Shown here: piece by piece, positions 13,001 to 22,435 of the stretch
How the letters are laid out: every line of letters begins with the position of its first letter
How positions within the stretch are numbered: the first letter of the stretch is position 1
Assembly (NCBI GenBank): GCA_947184155.2
Contig: CAMXCT020004001.1
Span: forward strand, 931,063 to 995,062
Reading direction: 5' to 3'
Length of the DNA stretch: 64,000 nucleotides
Source: Cladocopium goreaui
Lineage: Eukaryota; Sar; Dinophyceae; Suessiales; Symbiodiniaceae
Translations under genes and position numbers: made by a program
The notes under the pieces: model-generated
The model's database searches: none
Seen by the model: the letters and a program-made list of their open reading frames with translations, nothing else
What the model was told of the DNA's origin: nothing

Positions 13001-16000
13001 CCAACCCTGCTGTTCATAGCCCGCTTTGTTGAAAATAAGTGTTGTAGGTTGCCAAGATACATCCCCACGATACCTCATGTTGACCCCAACCCTGCTGTTC
13101 ATAGCCTGTATTGTTGCCAATAAGTGCTGTAGGTTGCCAACCCACAGCCCCAAGATACCTCATGTTGACCCCAACCCTGCTGTTCATAGCCCGCTTTGTT
13201 GAAAATAAGTGCTGTAGGTTGCCAACATACAGCCCCACGATACCTCATGTTGACCCCAACCCTGCTGTTCATAGCCTGTATTGTTGCCAATAAGTGCTGT
13301 AGGTTGCCAACCCACAGCCCCAAGATACCTCATGTTGACCCCAACCCTGCTGTTCATAGCCCGCTTTGTTGAAAATAAGTGCTGTAGGTTGCCAACCTAC
13401 AGCTCCAAGATACCTCATGTTGACCCCAACCCTGCTGTTCATAGCCCGCTTTGTTGAAAATAAGTGCTGTAGGTTGCCAACATACAGCCCCACGATACCT
13501 CATGTTTACCCCAACCCTGCTGTTCATAGCCTGCATTGCTGCCTATAAGTGCTGTAGGTTGCCAATCTACAGCCGCAAGATACCTCACGTTGACTCCAAC
13601 CCTGCTGTTCATAGCCCGCATTGTTACCAACCCTGCTGTTCATAGCCCGCTTTGTTGCCAATAAGTGCTGTAGGTTGCCAACATACAGTTGACCCCAACC
13701 CTGCTGTTCATAGCCCGCATTGTTGCCTTTAAGTGCTGTAGGGTGCCAACCTACAGCCCCAAGATACTTCATGTTGACCCCAACCCTGCTGTTCATAGCT
13801 CGCATTTAAATGCAATAGGTTTCCAACCTACAGCCCCAAGATACCTCATGTTGACCCCAACCTTGCTGTTCATAGCCTGCATTGTTGCCAATAAGTGCTG
13901 TAGGTTGCCAACCTAGAGCCCCAAGATACCTCATGTTGACCCCAACCCTGCTGTCCATAGCCCGCATTGTTGCCAATAAGTGCTGTAGGTTGCCAACCTA
14001 CAGCCCCAAGGTACCTCATGTTGACCCCAACCCTGCTGTTCATAGCCCGCATTGTTGCCAATAAGTGCTGTAGGTTGCCAACCTACAGCCGCAAGATACC
14101 TCATGTTGACCCCAACCCTGCTGTTCATAGCCTGTATTGTTGCCAATAAGTGCTGTAGGTTGCCAACCCACAAGCCCAAGATACCTCATGTTGACCCCAA
14201 CCCTGCTGTTCATAGCCCGCTTTGTTGAAAATAAGTGCTGTAGGTTGCCAACATACAGACCCCAGATACCTCATGTTGACCCCAACCCTGCTGTTCATAG
14301 CCTGTATTGTTGCCAATAAGTGCTGTAGGTTGCCAACCCACAGCCCCAAGATACCTCATGTCGACCCCAACCCTGCTGTTCATAGCCCGCTTTGTTGAAA
14401 ATAAGTGCTGTAGGTTGCCAACCTACAGCCCCAAGATACCTCATGTTGACCCCAACCCTGCTGTTCATAGCCCGCTTTGTTGAAAATAAGTGCTGTAGGT
14501 TGCCAACATACAGCCCCACGATACCTCATGTTGACCCCAACCCTGCTGTTCATAGCCCGCATTGTTGCCTATAGGTGCTGTAGGTTGCCAATCTACAGCC
14601 GCAAGATACCTCACGTTGACTCCAACCCTGCTGTTCATAGCCCGCATTGTTCCCAACCCTGCTGTTCATAGCCCGCTTTGTTGCCAATAAGTGCTGTAGG
14701 TTGCCAACATACAGTTGACCCCAACCCTGCTGTTCATAGCCCGCATTGTTGCCTTTAAGTGCTGTAGGGTGCCAACCTACAGCCCCAAGATACCTCATGT
14801 TGACCCCCAGTCCTGCTGTTCATAGCCCGCATTGTTGCCAATAAATGCAATAGGTTGCCAACCTACAGCTCCAAGATACCTCATGTTGACCCCAACCATG
14901 CTGTTCATAGCCCGCATTTTTGCCAAAAAATGCTTAGGTTGCCAACCTACAGCCCCAAGATACCTCATGTTGACCCCAACCCTGCTGTTCATAGCTCGCA
15001 TTTACATGCAATAGGTTGCCAACCTACAGCCCCAAGATACCTCATGTTGACCCCAACCCTGCTGTTCATAGCCTGTATTGTTGCCAATAAATGCAATAGG
15101 TTGCCAACCTACAGCTCCAAGATACCTCATGTTGACCCCAACCATGCTGTTCATAGCCCGCATTTTTGCCAATAAATGCTTAGGTTGCCAACCTACAGCC
15201 CCAAGATACCTCATGTTGACCCCAACCCTGCTGTTCATAGCCCGCTTTGTTGAAAATAAGTGCTGTAGGTTGCCAACATACAGCCCCACGATACCTCATG
15301 TTGACCCCAACCCTGCTGTTCATAGCCCGCATGGTTGCCAATAAGTGCTGTAGGTTGCCAACCCACAGCCCCAAGATACCTCATGTTGACCCCCAGTCCT
15401 GCTGTCATAGCCTGCATTGTTGCCAATAAGTGCTGTAGGTTGCCAACCTACAGCCGCAAGATACCTCATGCTGACCCCAACCCTGCTGTTCATAGCCCGC
15501 ATTGTTGCCAATAAGTGCTGTAGGTTGCCAACATACAGCCCCAAGATGCCTCATGTTGACCCCAACCCTGCTGTTCATAGCCTGCATTGTTGCAATCAGT
15601 TGCCAACCTACAGCCCCAAGATACCGCATGTTGACCCCAACCCTGCTGTTCATAGCCCGCATTGTTGCCAATAAGTGCTTTTGTTTCCAACCTACAGCCC
15701 GTAGATACCTCACGGTGACCCCAACCCTGCTGCTCTGTTGACCCCAACCCTGCTGCTCATAGCCCGCATTGTTGCCAATAAATGCTTAGGTTGCCAACCT
15801 ACAGCTCCGAGATGCTTCATTTTTTATTTGGAACCAATTCGGCTGTTTGTAGCCCAAATTCCTGCCTGTAAATGTTATGCGGTGCTTGCCTAGAGGGGAT
15901 TTATGAAGATATTTTGTTTGGCCAACGTAAATAGAAGATTCTCCCACTACTTTCTGGCAATTCAACATGACATTGGAAAACCTTTTTTTTGGGGTATGTT

Positions 16001-16360
16001 TTTTTAAACTATGAACATCCATCTAGTTCGCTGATTTCCATATCCTTTTTGTTCTGGATGAATAAACGGAAAATTCCTATGCCGTGCCCAAAAAACAACT
16101 AGTTTGCCACTGATGCGTGGTGCCCAGACGCTTGCAACTTGAATCGACCCATGACCCATTCTCCATGCGGGTTTGGCTCCAAAATGATTCGGTTTTGACA
16201 ATGTGAGAGTGAACAGGTGCATTGTTTTTTGAACCAAAAACATCAAGTCATACCCTTCTTATGTCTTTATAGAATAATATTTTCGTTGCGGTCCGTATCA
16301 TTGATCGGAGGTCAGAATATCCACGGCCTCTACATCGAGGGAGCAAAGTTTGGGGCCTCG
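1014..16360 (+). CDS. Axonemal dynein heavy chain, C-terminal part (ten exons, partial gene)
   Basis: Ten short + strand exons, read in order with matching phases, spell the conserved end of a dynein heavy chain, the ATPase motor of cilia and flagella. Landmarks are FGLHPNA+DITYR, IIETQPK, PLNIFLFQELQRL, VRSSLENL, VPKKW, WWLEHSR, FWITGF.NAQGFLTA, WALDDMV and HGLYIEGAKFG. Exons: 1014-1099, 2136-2216, 2854-2917, 3880-3982, 4600-4708, 5728-5828, 6124-6163, 6777-6845, 7067-7133 and 16311 to about 16360, roughly 255 residues of a protein usually over 4,000. The NAQGFLTA and WALDD spelling is closest to outer-arm types (DNAH5/DNAH8-like), which is inference. Every acceptor is AG|G; donors are GT, GA or GC. 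The 9.2-kb intron between the last two exons contains the 85-bp satellite. I did not find the final exons (the usual CPVY region). Confidence 0.88.
1159..1262. mobile_element. MITE family B, copy 1
   Basis: Terminal inverted repeats TGGGTGTGTCTGAAAATAG and CTATTTTCAGACAAACCCA flank about 65 bp. It lies about 60 bp inside the dynein intron that follows exon A. A related copy lies at 6457-6562. Confidence 0.75.
1263..2135. other. Dynein intron sequence
   Basis: No exon or family repeat recognised. There is a G-rich strand patch at about 1420-1445 and a run of near-repeats of CATCTAAAAACCATC at 2000-2065. Confidence 0.5.
2136..2216 (+). CDS. Dynein heavy chain exon B
   Basis: Encodes DITYRLKEASEMLTTIIETQ followed by PKDSNTS, matching the dynein segment that continues FGLHPNAD. 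Phase 0 at both ends; acceptor CCCAG|GAC, donor TCG|GTGCCT. Confidence 0.9.
2274..2320. repeat. 11-bp tandem repeat (ATCAGAAACC), about four copies
   Basis: Consecutive copies of ATCAGAAACC seen directly, inside a dynein intron. Confidence 0.8.
2854..2917 (+). CDS. Dynein heavy chain exon C
   Basis: Encodes VGKSVDEQVEAQAQDLLEKV plus P. It corresponds to the dynein stretch (G-x-S/T-R/V-E-E-x-V ... DLLEKLP) just before the PLN-FLFQE motif. Acceptor CTGAG|GTT; donor CCCA|GTGAGG (canonical), phase 1. Confidence 0.85.
3079..3182. mobile_element. MITE family A, copy 2
   Basis: Begins TACCCTCTGGTAAACTAACA and ends TGTTAGTTTACCAGCGGGTA, giving arms of over 20 bp with one or two mismatches. Flanking TA is consistent with TA target-site duplication. 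It lies in a dynein intron. Confidence 0.85.
3367..3460. mobile_element. MITE family C, copy 1
   Basis: Long inverted repeat: left arm CCCATATGCTCCATG, right arm CATGGAGCATATGGG, continuing inward through AATATTTACC and GGTAAATAT. The right arm shares CAGCACCATGGA with the element at 4199-4300. Confidence 0.65.
3880..3982 (+). CDS. Dynein heavy chain exon D
   Basis: Encodes LPGFDPSPNVWGAEERGFR then APLNIFLFQELQRL, the strongly conserved PLN-FLFQE dynein motif. Acceptor CTGAG|GGC, phase 2; donor CTTGC|GAAGCT is a GA donor. Confidence 0.92.
4199..4300. mobile_element. MITE family C, copy 2
   Basis: Arms GGATCCATGGTGCTG (from 4209) and CAGCACCATGGATCC are perfect reverse complements around about 55 bp. 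It lies in a dynein intron. Confidence 0.7.
4600..4708 (+). CDS. Dynein heavy chain exon E
   Basis: Encodes NIISIVRSSLENLIMAIEGT then VVMTVDLLEDSNCVFD, equivalent to the dynein helix after the FLFQE motif. Acceptor CTGAG|GAA; donor TTCGAC|GCTCAG is a GC donor. Confidence 0.9.
5018..5124. mobile_element. MITE family A, copy 3
   Basis: TACCCTCTGGTAAACTAACA at the left, ATAACCAGAGGGTA at the right. A separate terminal fragment (GTTTAGTTACCAGATGGTA, 4991-5009) sits immediately upstream. Confidence 0.85.
5560..5655. repeat. ACATTT/ACATT microsatellite
   Basis: About 15 consecutive 5-6 bp units, directly visible; it ends in an AT/CATA run. Confidence 0.9.
5728..5828 (+). CDS. Dynein heavy chain exon F
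   Basis: Encodes DLRVPKKWTHDASGAEISWL then LPTIGGWCTGLTD. It matches the dynein VP-x-x-W motif and following helix. Acceptor CTAAG|GAC; donor GACAG|GTGGGG, phase 2. Confidence 0.9.
6124..6163 (+). CDS. Dynein heavy chain microexon G
   Basis: Only 40 bp; encodes YNQLTWWLEHSRK after completing an Arg codon. It fits the dynein R-x-x-QL-x-x-WL motif preceding the FW-x-x-GF motif. Acceptor CCAG|GTA; donor AAG|GACTGG (GA). The same AGGACTGG occurs at the start of the next exon. Confidence 0.85.
6457..6562. mobile_element. MITE family B, copy 2
   Basis: Left end AGGGGTGTATCTGAAAAT, right end TATTTTCAGACAAACCCAA; diverged partner of the copy at 1159-1262. Lies in the dynein intron between exons G and H. 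Confidence 0.7.
6777..6845 (+). CDS. Dynein heavy chain exon H
   Basis: Encodes DWKSFWITGFTNAQGFLTAI then RQE, the diagnostic F-W-x-x-G-F-x-N-x-Q-G-F-L-T-A motif of the dynein C-terminal domain. Acceptor GGAG|GACTGG; donor GAG|GTGATT. Confidence 0.95.
7067..7133 (+). CDS. Dynein heavy chain exon I
   Basis: Encodes VTRQNSKKNWALDDMVTHTE then AM plus one base, directly continuing RQE to RQEVTR. Acceptor CCAG|GTGACA; donor ATGA|GTCTCA, phase 1, matching the phase of the exon at 16311. Confidence 0.9.
7134..7915. other. Start of the 9.2-kb dynein intron, no exon seen
   Basis: Contains AT dinucleotide runs (about 7308-7350). Open frames on both strands show no family resemblance. It leads into the 85-bp satellite. 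Confidence 0.55.
7916..10081. repeat. 85-bp satellite, array 1 (about 25 copies)
   Basis: Tandem monomers with an 85-bp period, e.g. successive starts 8321, 8406, 8491, 8576, 8661. Each carries CCCCAAGATACCTCATGTTG, CCCCAACCCTGCTGTTCATA and GCATTGTTGCCAATAAGTGC. The unit junction forms a 23-bp palindrome: arms GCTGTAGGTTG and CAACCTACAGC around one C. Some units are shortened (e.g. GACTCCAACCCTCCTGCATTG near 8805, 9223 and 9887). Some lack TTGCC yet keep the palindrome (near 8168). Since 85 is not a multiple of 3, the many short ORFs here are frame-cycling artefacts. Confidence 0.97.
10082..11767. mobile_element. R1 repeat element, copy 1, inserted in the satellite
   Basis: Begins CCAGTAGTACCGC and ends CTAAACTTCCTTCGA, the same ends as the copy at 20965-23325. 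It consists of a conserved head of about 190 bp, a long GT-rich TAGTTG/TTG tract, then 3-4 copies of a roughly 100-bp block containing TGTGCTTCGCGCCACAACGG, and a pyrimidine-rich tail. The tail ends in a hairpin (GGAAGTTT...AAACTTCC). The flanks GTTGCCTA and TAAGTGCTG rejoin to one intact satellite unit with no target duplication. It has no coding capacity. Class unknown; insertion between A and T without duplication resembles Helitrons, but TC/CTRR ends are not seen. Confidence 0.8.
10270..10870. repeat. GT-rich TAGTTG/TTG/TAG microsatellite tract
   Basis: About 600 bp almost lacking A/C-rich words on the + strand; mixtures of TAGTTG, TTG and TAG units. It is part of R1 copy 1. The poly-valine and poly-cysteine open frames here are repeat artefacts. 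Confidence 0.95.
11768..15880. repeat. 85-bp satellite, array 2 (about 47 copies)
   Basis: Same monomer as the upstream array; it continues directly from the right edge of R1. Variants include TTTGTTGAAAATAAGTG and CCTGTATTGTTGCC units alternating at a 170-bp (dimer) spacing, and ATTTACATGCAATAGG units. A block at about 12785-13775 recurs at about 13811-14801 with an offset of 1026 bp. The array decays after 15810 into a barely recognisable unit (CTGTTTGTAGCCCAAATTCC). Confidence 0.97.
16311..16360 (+). CDS. Dynein heavy chain exon J
   Basis: Completes a Ser codon with exon I, then encodes QNIHGLYIEGAKFGAS. This is the G-x-Y-x-H-G-L-x-x-E-G-A motif near the end of dynein heavy chains. Acceptor CGGAG|GTCAG. 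The 3' boundary is uncertain; a GA donor TCG|GAGAAA is plausible. Confidence 0.82.
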
Positions 16361-18496
16361 GAGAAAAAACACTAGGGATTGCCATTTTTTCGGGTACCAG
16401 CTTACCCCCCTTGAAAACCAAGATAAGGAGGAACCTCAAGAGGATTCAAAGCGATATGTTGGAAGATGATGTGCCGGATATGGAAAAGTATGTGCTTCAG
16501 GGTTTCATATTGGAATATTGGGTTTCATGTTCTAATCATTATTCTTGCTCGGAGAATCGTGGTTGACCGGCAGATCTTTGACCAGAAAAACCAGGCTAAG
16601 AGTACATCAACATCGGATATCTTGGCAAACGCTAGCCTTGGCGACACCAGGAATGATAGGATGGGATGCTCGTTTCAGGGATCATGGGAATCATGAGAAT
16701 CATGGGAATCATTCGCTCGTTGACTCGGGAAGTTTGATCTGCGCAGATCGATCAGAACGAACTGTGAAAACAACCAAACCATCCGGTCTATCAGTCTATC
16801 AAAATTTGGGAAGGTCAGAAATGGGTCGAGTTTCGAACGCGTTTGAATTTGATGCCCACCCCTAATTTTTTGTGGCAAAACCCTTGAATTTCTGTAGGTT
16901 TTCCTTGGCTGAAGTTCGGCTCAAGCCGCTGGATTTGCTGAAGGTTCGTTGTTTCACCGAGCGAAAAACTGCAGTTCAGCCTAGATCTTCACAAGGTCAG
17001 AGGCGGGCAAAGTTAGGAGCCAAATAAACTCCAAGTGACAGTTATTTCTGAATGATACTATAGCTAAACTAACATGTTCATCATGTTGTCCTGGTGGTTT
17101 TACTGTTTTGGAAGGCTAAAGATGTTCAGCTCCTGCACTTTTCAGTGATTTTTCCAGGGATCTTTTCAAGATATGCCGGTGCGTCCGTTGAAAGACAAAG
17201 ACCGCAGCCAGGATGCATTTGCTTCACATGTTTTGCCGCTGGTGGGTTTTCGAAACGAATTTTGGTCCAGGATGCATCCTGCAATTCCTGATTTCGATGG
17301 AGTTGTTGGGAGTTCAAATTTTTGCACGTCCAGTTGACCAACTTTTGATGTAGGGAGTCAAGTGCGGCATGGAAGCCTAAGTTGGCTACTACTCTAGCTT
17401 GGCAACCACTTATGCTGAAGCAAGATGTATCAAAACCTACACCCTATCATCGTTACTTGGGGAGCTAAAAGATGAATCCCAGCAGACTACAGAAACCTCC
17501 AGATGCGACAGTAAAATATGGCAAGAACCATGGTGCCTATGACATGGATCATCTATGATCATCTCATTTAGATCTACTGCACCAACCTGAAGCCCCAATC
17601 AGCGCCTAGGTTACTATCCTGGCTCTCCCTGGGGCGACAAACCTCCCGAAGAGATGCAGGTGCTGGATTTTTCATTAGCACCCAAAAAACCTTGGTTGAA
17701 AACTCATCAGTAGGGCTTCCATATTGCATGAGTTCACTGGAGATGGCATTTGCTCCAGGCCTTAGTAGTCTTAGTGCGTGAAACCTGGTGAATGATTGGC
17801 AACATATATTTCACGGAAATTTTGCCACAGACTACTGTTTGGACAGCCCAGAAACTGGGTTTGGTAAGAACATCCTTTCTGATAAAGTAAGAGAAGCAAT
17901 GGATCAAGAATGAACCAAGCATCGGTTTTCCCGGAGTTTCCCCATGACCACAGGATTCCCCAAGATGGATTGAAGATGTTGGTGGGAAATGTACAAGAAG
18001 GCTACACCCTATCTACAACTCATCCAGACCATTTTTCTGGACCTAATTCAATAGCATTTAATGATGTATGGTCTACAATACAATGACCCCAAACGGCAAG
18101 ATTGGGGCTGGCTTTGCGCTTGATTTACCGCGGCATTATTGATGAAAAAGAGATACAAAGAGCTCATTCTACTGAAAGTGAAACACGTGTGCTTCCACTT
18201 CAACTGAGGTGGGTAAGCCATTGACGCCAATGACACCCTATCTTCTTGACAAAAAATCAAAAACTGTCAAAACCATTGGACATTATTTAACATTTATTAA
18301 CTATCAGAAACTATTTGAGAAAATACGATGAAAACTGTGATTTCCCGCGTTCCCTCATTTTTTTGGTGCTAAGAAATCACCAGTTTTGCACAGGCCTTAG
18401 CTGCGCCGGGTACTGTCACTGTCATTGACGGCCTTCGAGGACCCATTGTGGAGCGAGAGGTGCCATGCAGGAGTTGAAGCCAACCGCCCCCCCGAG

Positions 18497-18550
18497 GTTA
18501 ATGATGGTTAATGATGGATTAATCATGGTTAATGATGGTTAATGATGGTT
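18497..18550. repeat. GGTTAATGAT tandem repeat, about five copies
   Basis: Consecutive GGTTAATGATGG-type units, directly visible; AT-rich. Confidence 0.85.
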
Positions 18551-18613
18551 TCATCACCGTGGTTTCCTGGTGCTCAAAATATCGAAAGGGATGGAAAGGT
18601 GGAAGCATTGCGA

Positions 18614-18726
18614 TACCCTGGCAAGTGATCTGTTACAGTTGGCAGACTGGAAATTGCCATTTGAAATAGTAAATCGTCGAACTAAATGGGCAATTTTCCA
18701 GAGGTATGTTAAGTTACTGGAGCGTA
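18614..18726. mobile_element. MITE family A, degenerate copy
   Basis: Starts TACCCTGGCAAGTGATCTGT and ends TATGTTAAGTTACTGGAGCGTA. It has internal complementarity (GGAAATTGCCATTT versus AAATGGGCAATTTTCC). The termini match family A only partly. Confidence 0.4.
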
Positions 18727-20055
18727 AAACAAGTTATGTTCTCTAACTTCTTGCTAGATTCTTGACGATGAAGAAAAAAGACATGCCTTTAAAAAGGAAT
18801 GTTATACCCTGGTTATACCAATCAAATGTCTAAGAAGAAATCATTTGATTTGTGTAAATGGTAAGATGTTTCCTGATCTGGCTTCGGTTCAACGTTGGGG
18901 GTTACCCTAAAATTTTGTGGTGCGGATAAAGATGTTCACTGTTCACCATCATGTCCTTGCATGGGTGGATCAAAAACGTCCATAAGGACGGAAAAAATTG
19001 ATCCCCTTTAGCTCGACCCCTTCTGGTGGGTGTCATGCTAAGCAATTGCCATTTGAAGCGGTGTTAGAACAACAACGACGTTGGATGATTGTTTTGTTTG
19101 GCTTGGCTTCTGCAAATTTCGTTGTTAAAAAAAGAATCCATGAATTCTTGTGGTTGCAGCGGTGAATCCTACAGGTGACCATGTTGAAGCAACCCGTATT
19201 GATTGGGGTTGGAGATGGTGGTATGGCATTTAGATGTTGAAGCATTGCTATGCGTTTCTTGCTTGAAAAATCCTTTCCATTATATAACATCAAACACCTC
19301 CTGAAATAGTATGACGTGGGTCTGGTCATTTCAGGTGCCAATTGAGGGCCAATTCCTATGGGGGAAAGGGCTGCATACCATATTTTTCCATAGGGATTAA
19401 AGCCGTACACAGTCAACACAATCTCAATAACTCGGTGGTGATATCATGATGTCAACGCAAAATGTGCCCCATTTGGGATGCTGATCCCTGGAAACAAAAT
19501 CGGCCAGGTACAAGCGGGAACCGCTTTGTCGCCAGGCAGAAGTCATGGCGCAGACGGCACCATACTATAAGAGTTGTGGGTTACACGAGGTGGGGTGAAA
19601 GCATGTTTTCTAGTGTTTTTTGAATAAGCGATGATTTTGAGCGCAACAGATAGTGACTTGAAACAGTGAATTTTTTAGAGGAAAACTTTGGAATCCAATA
19701 GCGATCTGGGAAGAATAATGAGTTGTAACAGTAAGTTGTAAAACACACTAGTGATCCGGCAAAAAAATAATGAGCGGAAATAGTGAGTTTAAAGAGCCAG
19801 TTGGCGATCCAGAGAACATAGCGAGCATTGGACTTGCAACCATCTCTCGTCACCGACTATTTGCTTGCGGAAACTCATGATTTCCGCTAACTAGTTTTCC
19901 CGCCCAGCGTTTCCACTCGCTATTTCAGATTCCTGACTCGGAGATGGAAAGAAATGTTTTTTCGAGAAACAACTTAAGAAAAGCATAGCTTTTTGGTTCC
20001 CTGGCAAAAAATTGAAATAGTGAAAATAATAAGCGGGCACAACAAAAGATACCGC

Positions 20056-20166
20056 TCGCTACTTGCCCGCAGAAATTCATTGTTTGCCCGCAGAAATTCA
20101 CGATTGGTCTGCAGAAATACACTTTTCGCACCCAGAAACCCACGATTTGTCCGCGGAAACTTTACC
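20056..20166. repeat. About 25-bp tandem repeat, four to five diverged copies
   Basis: Repeated motif GCCCGCAGAAATTCA with degenerate neighbours (GTCTGCAGAAATACA, GTCCGCGGAAACTTTA). No coding potential recognised. Confidence 0.6.
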
Positions 20167-21159
20167 ATGATGGGATATGATGCGTTTCAGGGAAGACGTG
20201 TTTTTGGAAGCTAGATTTTTACAATGAAATATGAGTGTTCCAAGTGATTTTCCCCGTTTCCCCTCAACCAATTCTAGACATGATGGCCCGCATTTCTGTG
20301 CCTTTTTTCATAGTGTTGTTTTGCGGCATTTAAGCGGTAGATCTTCCTAGTTGAGAAGTCATGGGATGACCATGGCATACAATGATAGGTGAATCATTGT
20401 ATCGTATAGTAGTGTCATTACTTACCACACTACGACATCATCACCAATGATGGTTAAGAATGGGTGGGTCACTAAAACGATCAGGTTGGTGAAATACTAC
20501 AATGCAGCCAAATCTAATGATGGACGCCGGTTACAACTGGGTTTTTTCATCCCATAATGTTCGCAAACTTCGAGCTGTGCCAACACTTTCTGGCCTCCTG
20601 CAGTCATGGGCCCCTACCAGATATAAAGGAGAGGCTTAACTATACTTGGCACTCATAAAGTCATGACGATGGCCAACATCAGGCTTGGAATTTCTTACAA
20701 GCATCTACATTTTTTTTAAACTCTACAGGCTCCAGGCATCCTTTTCTCACTAGACAACGGTTTCTCCAATGTTTTTGTGAAGGAAAAGGGTCAATAAGAG
20801 CCATGGAACAGATGTCACAGATGGCCCATCGACTGAGGTACTTGCCGCAAGATGCCATGAAGCATGTCGACGCGTTCCAGCATGCATTTCAGTGGGTTTG
20901 AACAAAACATGGGATGATGGGGTTTCAAAGATATAGGAAACCGATTGAAGTTGATCTTCTATTCCCAGTAGTACCGCGCAAGGTCGTGGTGGAAGTTTCA
21001 AAAATATGAAACCTATAGGAAGGGTTGGTTGCTGTGACTCACGGATGGTAGAGCGAATCCACTGATGGGCCGAAAGGTGGTTGGAGTTGTGTTTTCTGGA
21101 GTGGTTGCAATGGTTGTAGTGGTCATCTCACCACAACTGCTGGATGTAGTGTGGTGTAG

Positions 21160-22400
21160 TGCAGCCGTAGTTGTAGTTGTAGTGTAGTGGAGTTGTAGTT
21201 GTAAGTTGTAAGTTGTAGTTGTGATGTCGTGTAATTAGTGTAGTGTAGTTGCAGTTGAAGTTGCAGTTGCAGTTGCAGTTGTGGTGTGGTGTAATTAGTG
21301 TAGTGTACTGTAGTGTTGTGTACTGAGCGTGGTATAGTGTAGTGCAGCCTAGTGTATTGTAGCGTAAAGTAGTGTTGTTGTAGGTGTAGTGTAGTGTCGT
21401 GTAGTGCAATGTAGTGGCAGTTGCAGTTGTACTGTAATGTAATGTAGTTAGTGTAGCGTACTGTTGTGTCAACTAGTGTAGTTGCAGTTGCATTTGTATT
21501 TGTAGCTGTAATGTACTGCAGTTTAATTAGTGTCTTTTAGTGTAGCTGTAATTGTGGTTGTTGCTGTGGTAGTGGTAGTGGCAGTGGTAGTGGTAGTAGT
21601 GGTGGTAGTAGTAGTAGTACTAGGAGGAGGAGTAGTATAGGAGTAGTAGTAGGAGTAGTAGTAGTAGTAGCAGTAGTAGTAGTAGTAGTTAGTGCAATTA
21701 GTCTGATTAGTGTAGTGTAGTTAGATGTAATTAGATGTAATTAGATGTAATTAAATGTAATTAGATGTAATTAGATGTAATTAGATTTAATAAGATGTAA
21801 TTAGATGTAATTAGCTGTAATTAGTTTAGTGTAGTGTAGTGCAATGTTATTAGTGTTGCGTAAGGTAGCGTAGTACATTTGTACTTGTAGCTGTAGTGTA
21901 GTGAGTGGCATTTGTAGTTGCAGTTGTAGTTGTGGCGTAGTTTAGTGTAGTGCGCTGTAGTGTTGTATGCTGTAGTGTTGTATACTGTAGTGTAGTCTAG
22001 TATAGCGTTGTGTAGTTGTAGCTGTTGTTGGGGTTGTAGTTGTAGTTGTAGCTGTGGTGCAGCGTACTTAGTGTAGCGTAGTGTTGTGTAATGTAGGTAG
22101 TGTACTTGTAGTTGTAGTCTAGCGTGGTGTAGTGTAATGTAATTAGTGTAGTGTATTGTAATGTAGTGGAGTTGCAGTTGTATCTGTAGCTGTAGCTGTA
22201 GTAGCAACAGTAGTTTTAGTTGTAGTTGTAATTGTAGTGTAGTTAGTGCAGTGTGCAGTAAATGATGCGTAGTGTAGTGTAATTAGCGCAGTGTAGTGTA
22301 ATGAGTGTAGTGTAGTGTAATTAGTGTACTGTAGCATAGTATACTGCTTTTTGTGTTTGTAGTGGTAGTGTAGTGTGGTTGCAGTTGTAGTTGTCCATCT
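21160..22400. repeat. GT-rich TAGTGTAGTTG microsatellite complex
   Basis: Mixed TAGTG, TAGTTG, TAG and TTAGATGTAA units on the + strand, including ten-bp TTAGATGTAA repeats at about 21718-21830. Core of R1 copy 2. Confidence 0.95.
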
Positions 22401-22435
22401 ATCTATTTGTCTGTCTGTCTGTCTATCTGTCTTTC
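22395..22435. repeat. TCTG/TCTA microsatellite
   Basis: Run of ATCTATCTATTTGTCTGTCT-type tetranucleotides at the right edge of the GT-rich core. Confidence 0.85.

Larger units (their letters stand above)
16361..20964. other. Repeat-poor non-coding stretch, possible remaining dynein introns
   Basis: I looked for the last dynein exons (CPVY and terminal W-x-x-R/G motifs) and found none. A possible exon at about 16443-16486 (RIQSDMLEDDVPDMEK, followed by GTATGT) could not be assigned. There is a 10-12 bp GGTTAATGAT repeat at about 18497-18550, a degenerate family A element at 18614-18726 and a 25-bp repeat near 20056-20166. Confidence 0.4.

Noticed and set aside
8309-15747. Dozens of 60-135 codon ORFs on both strands in the satellite
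   Set aside because: They repeat every 85 bp, share the same peptides and exist on both strands, so they follow from the monomer, not from genes.
16443-16486. Possible exon RIQSDMLEDDVPDMEK before GTATGT
   Set aside because: Too short and not part of dynein; no partner exon identified.
21128-22337. Minus-strand Thr/Tyr/Leu-rich ORFs
   Set aside because: Low-complexity translation of TAGTG-type repeats in R1 copy 2.
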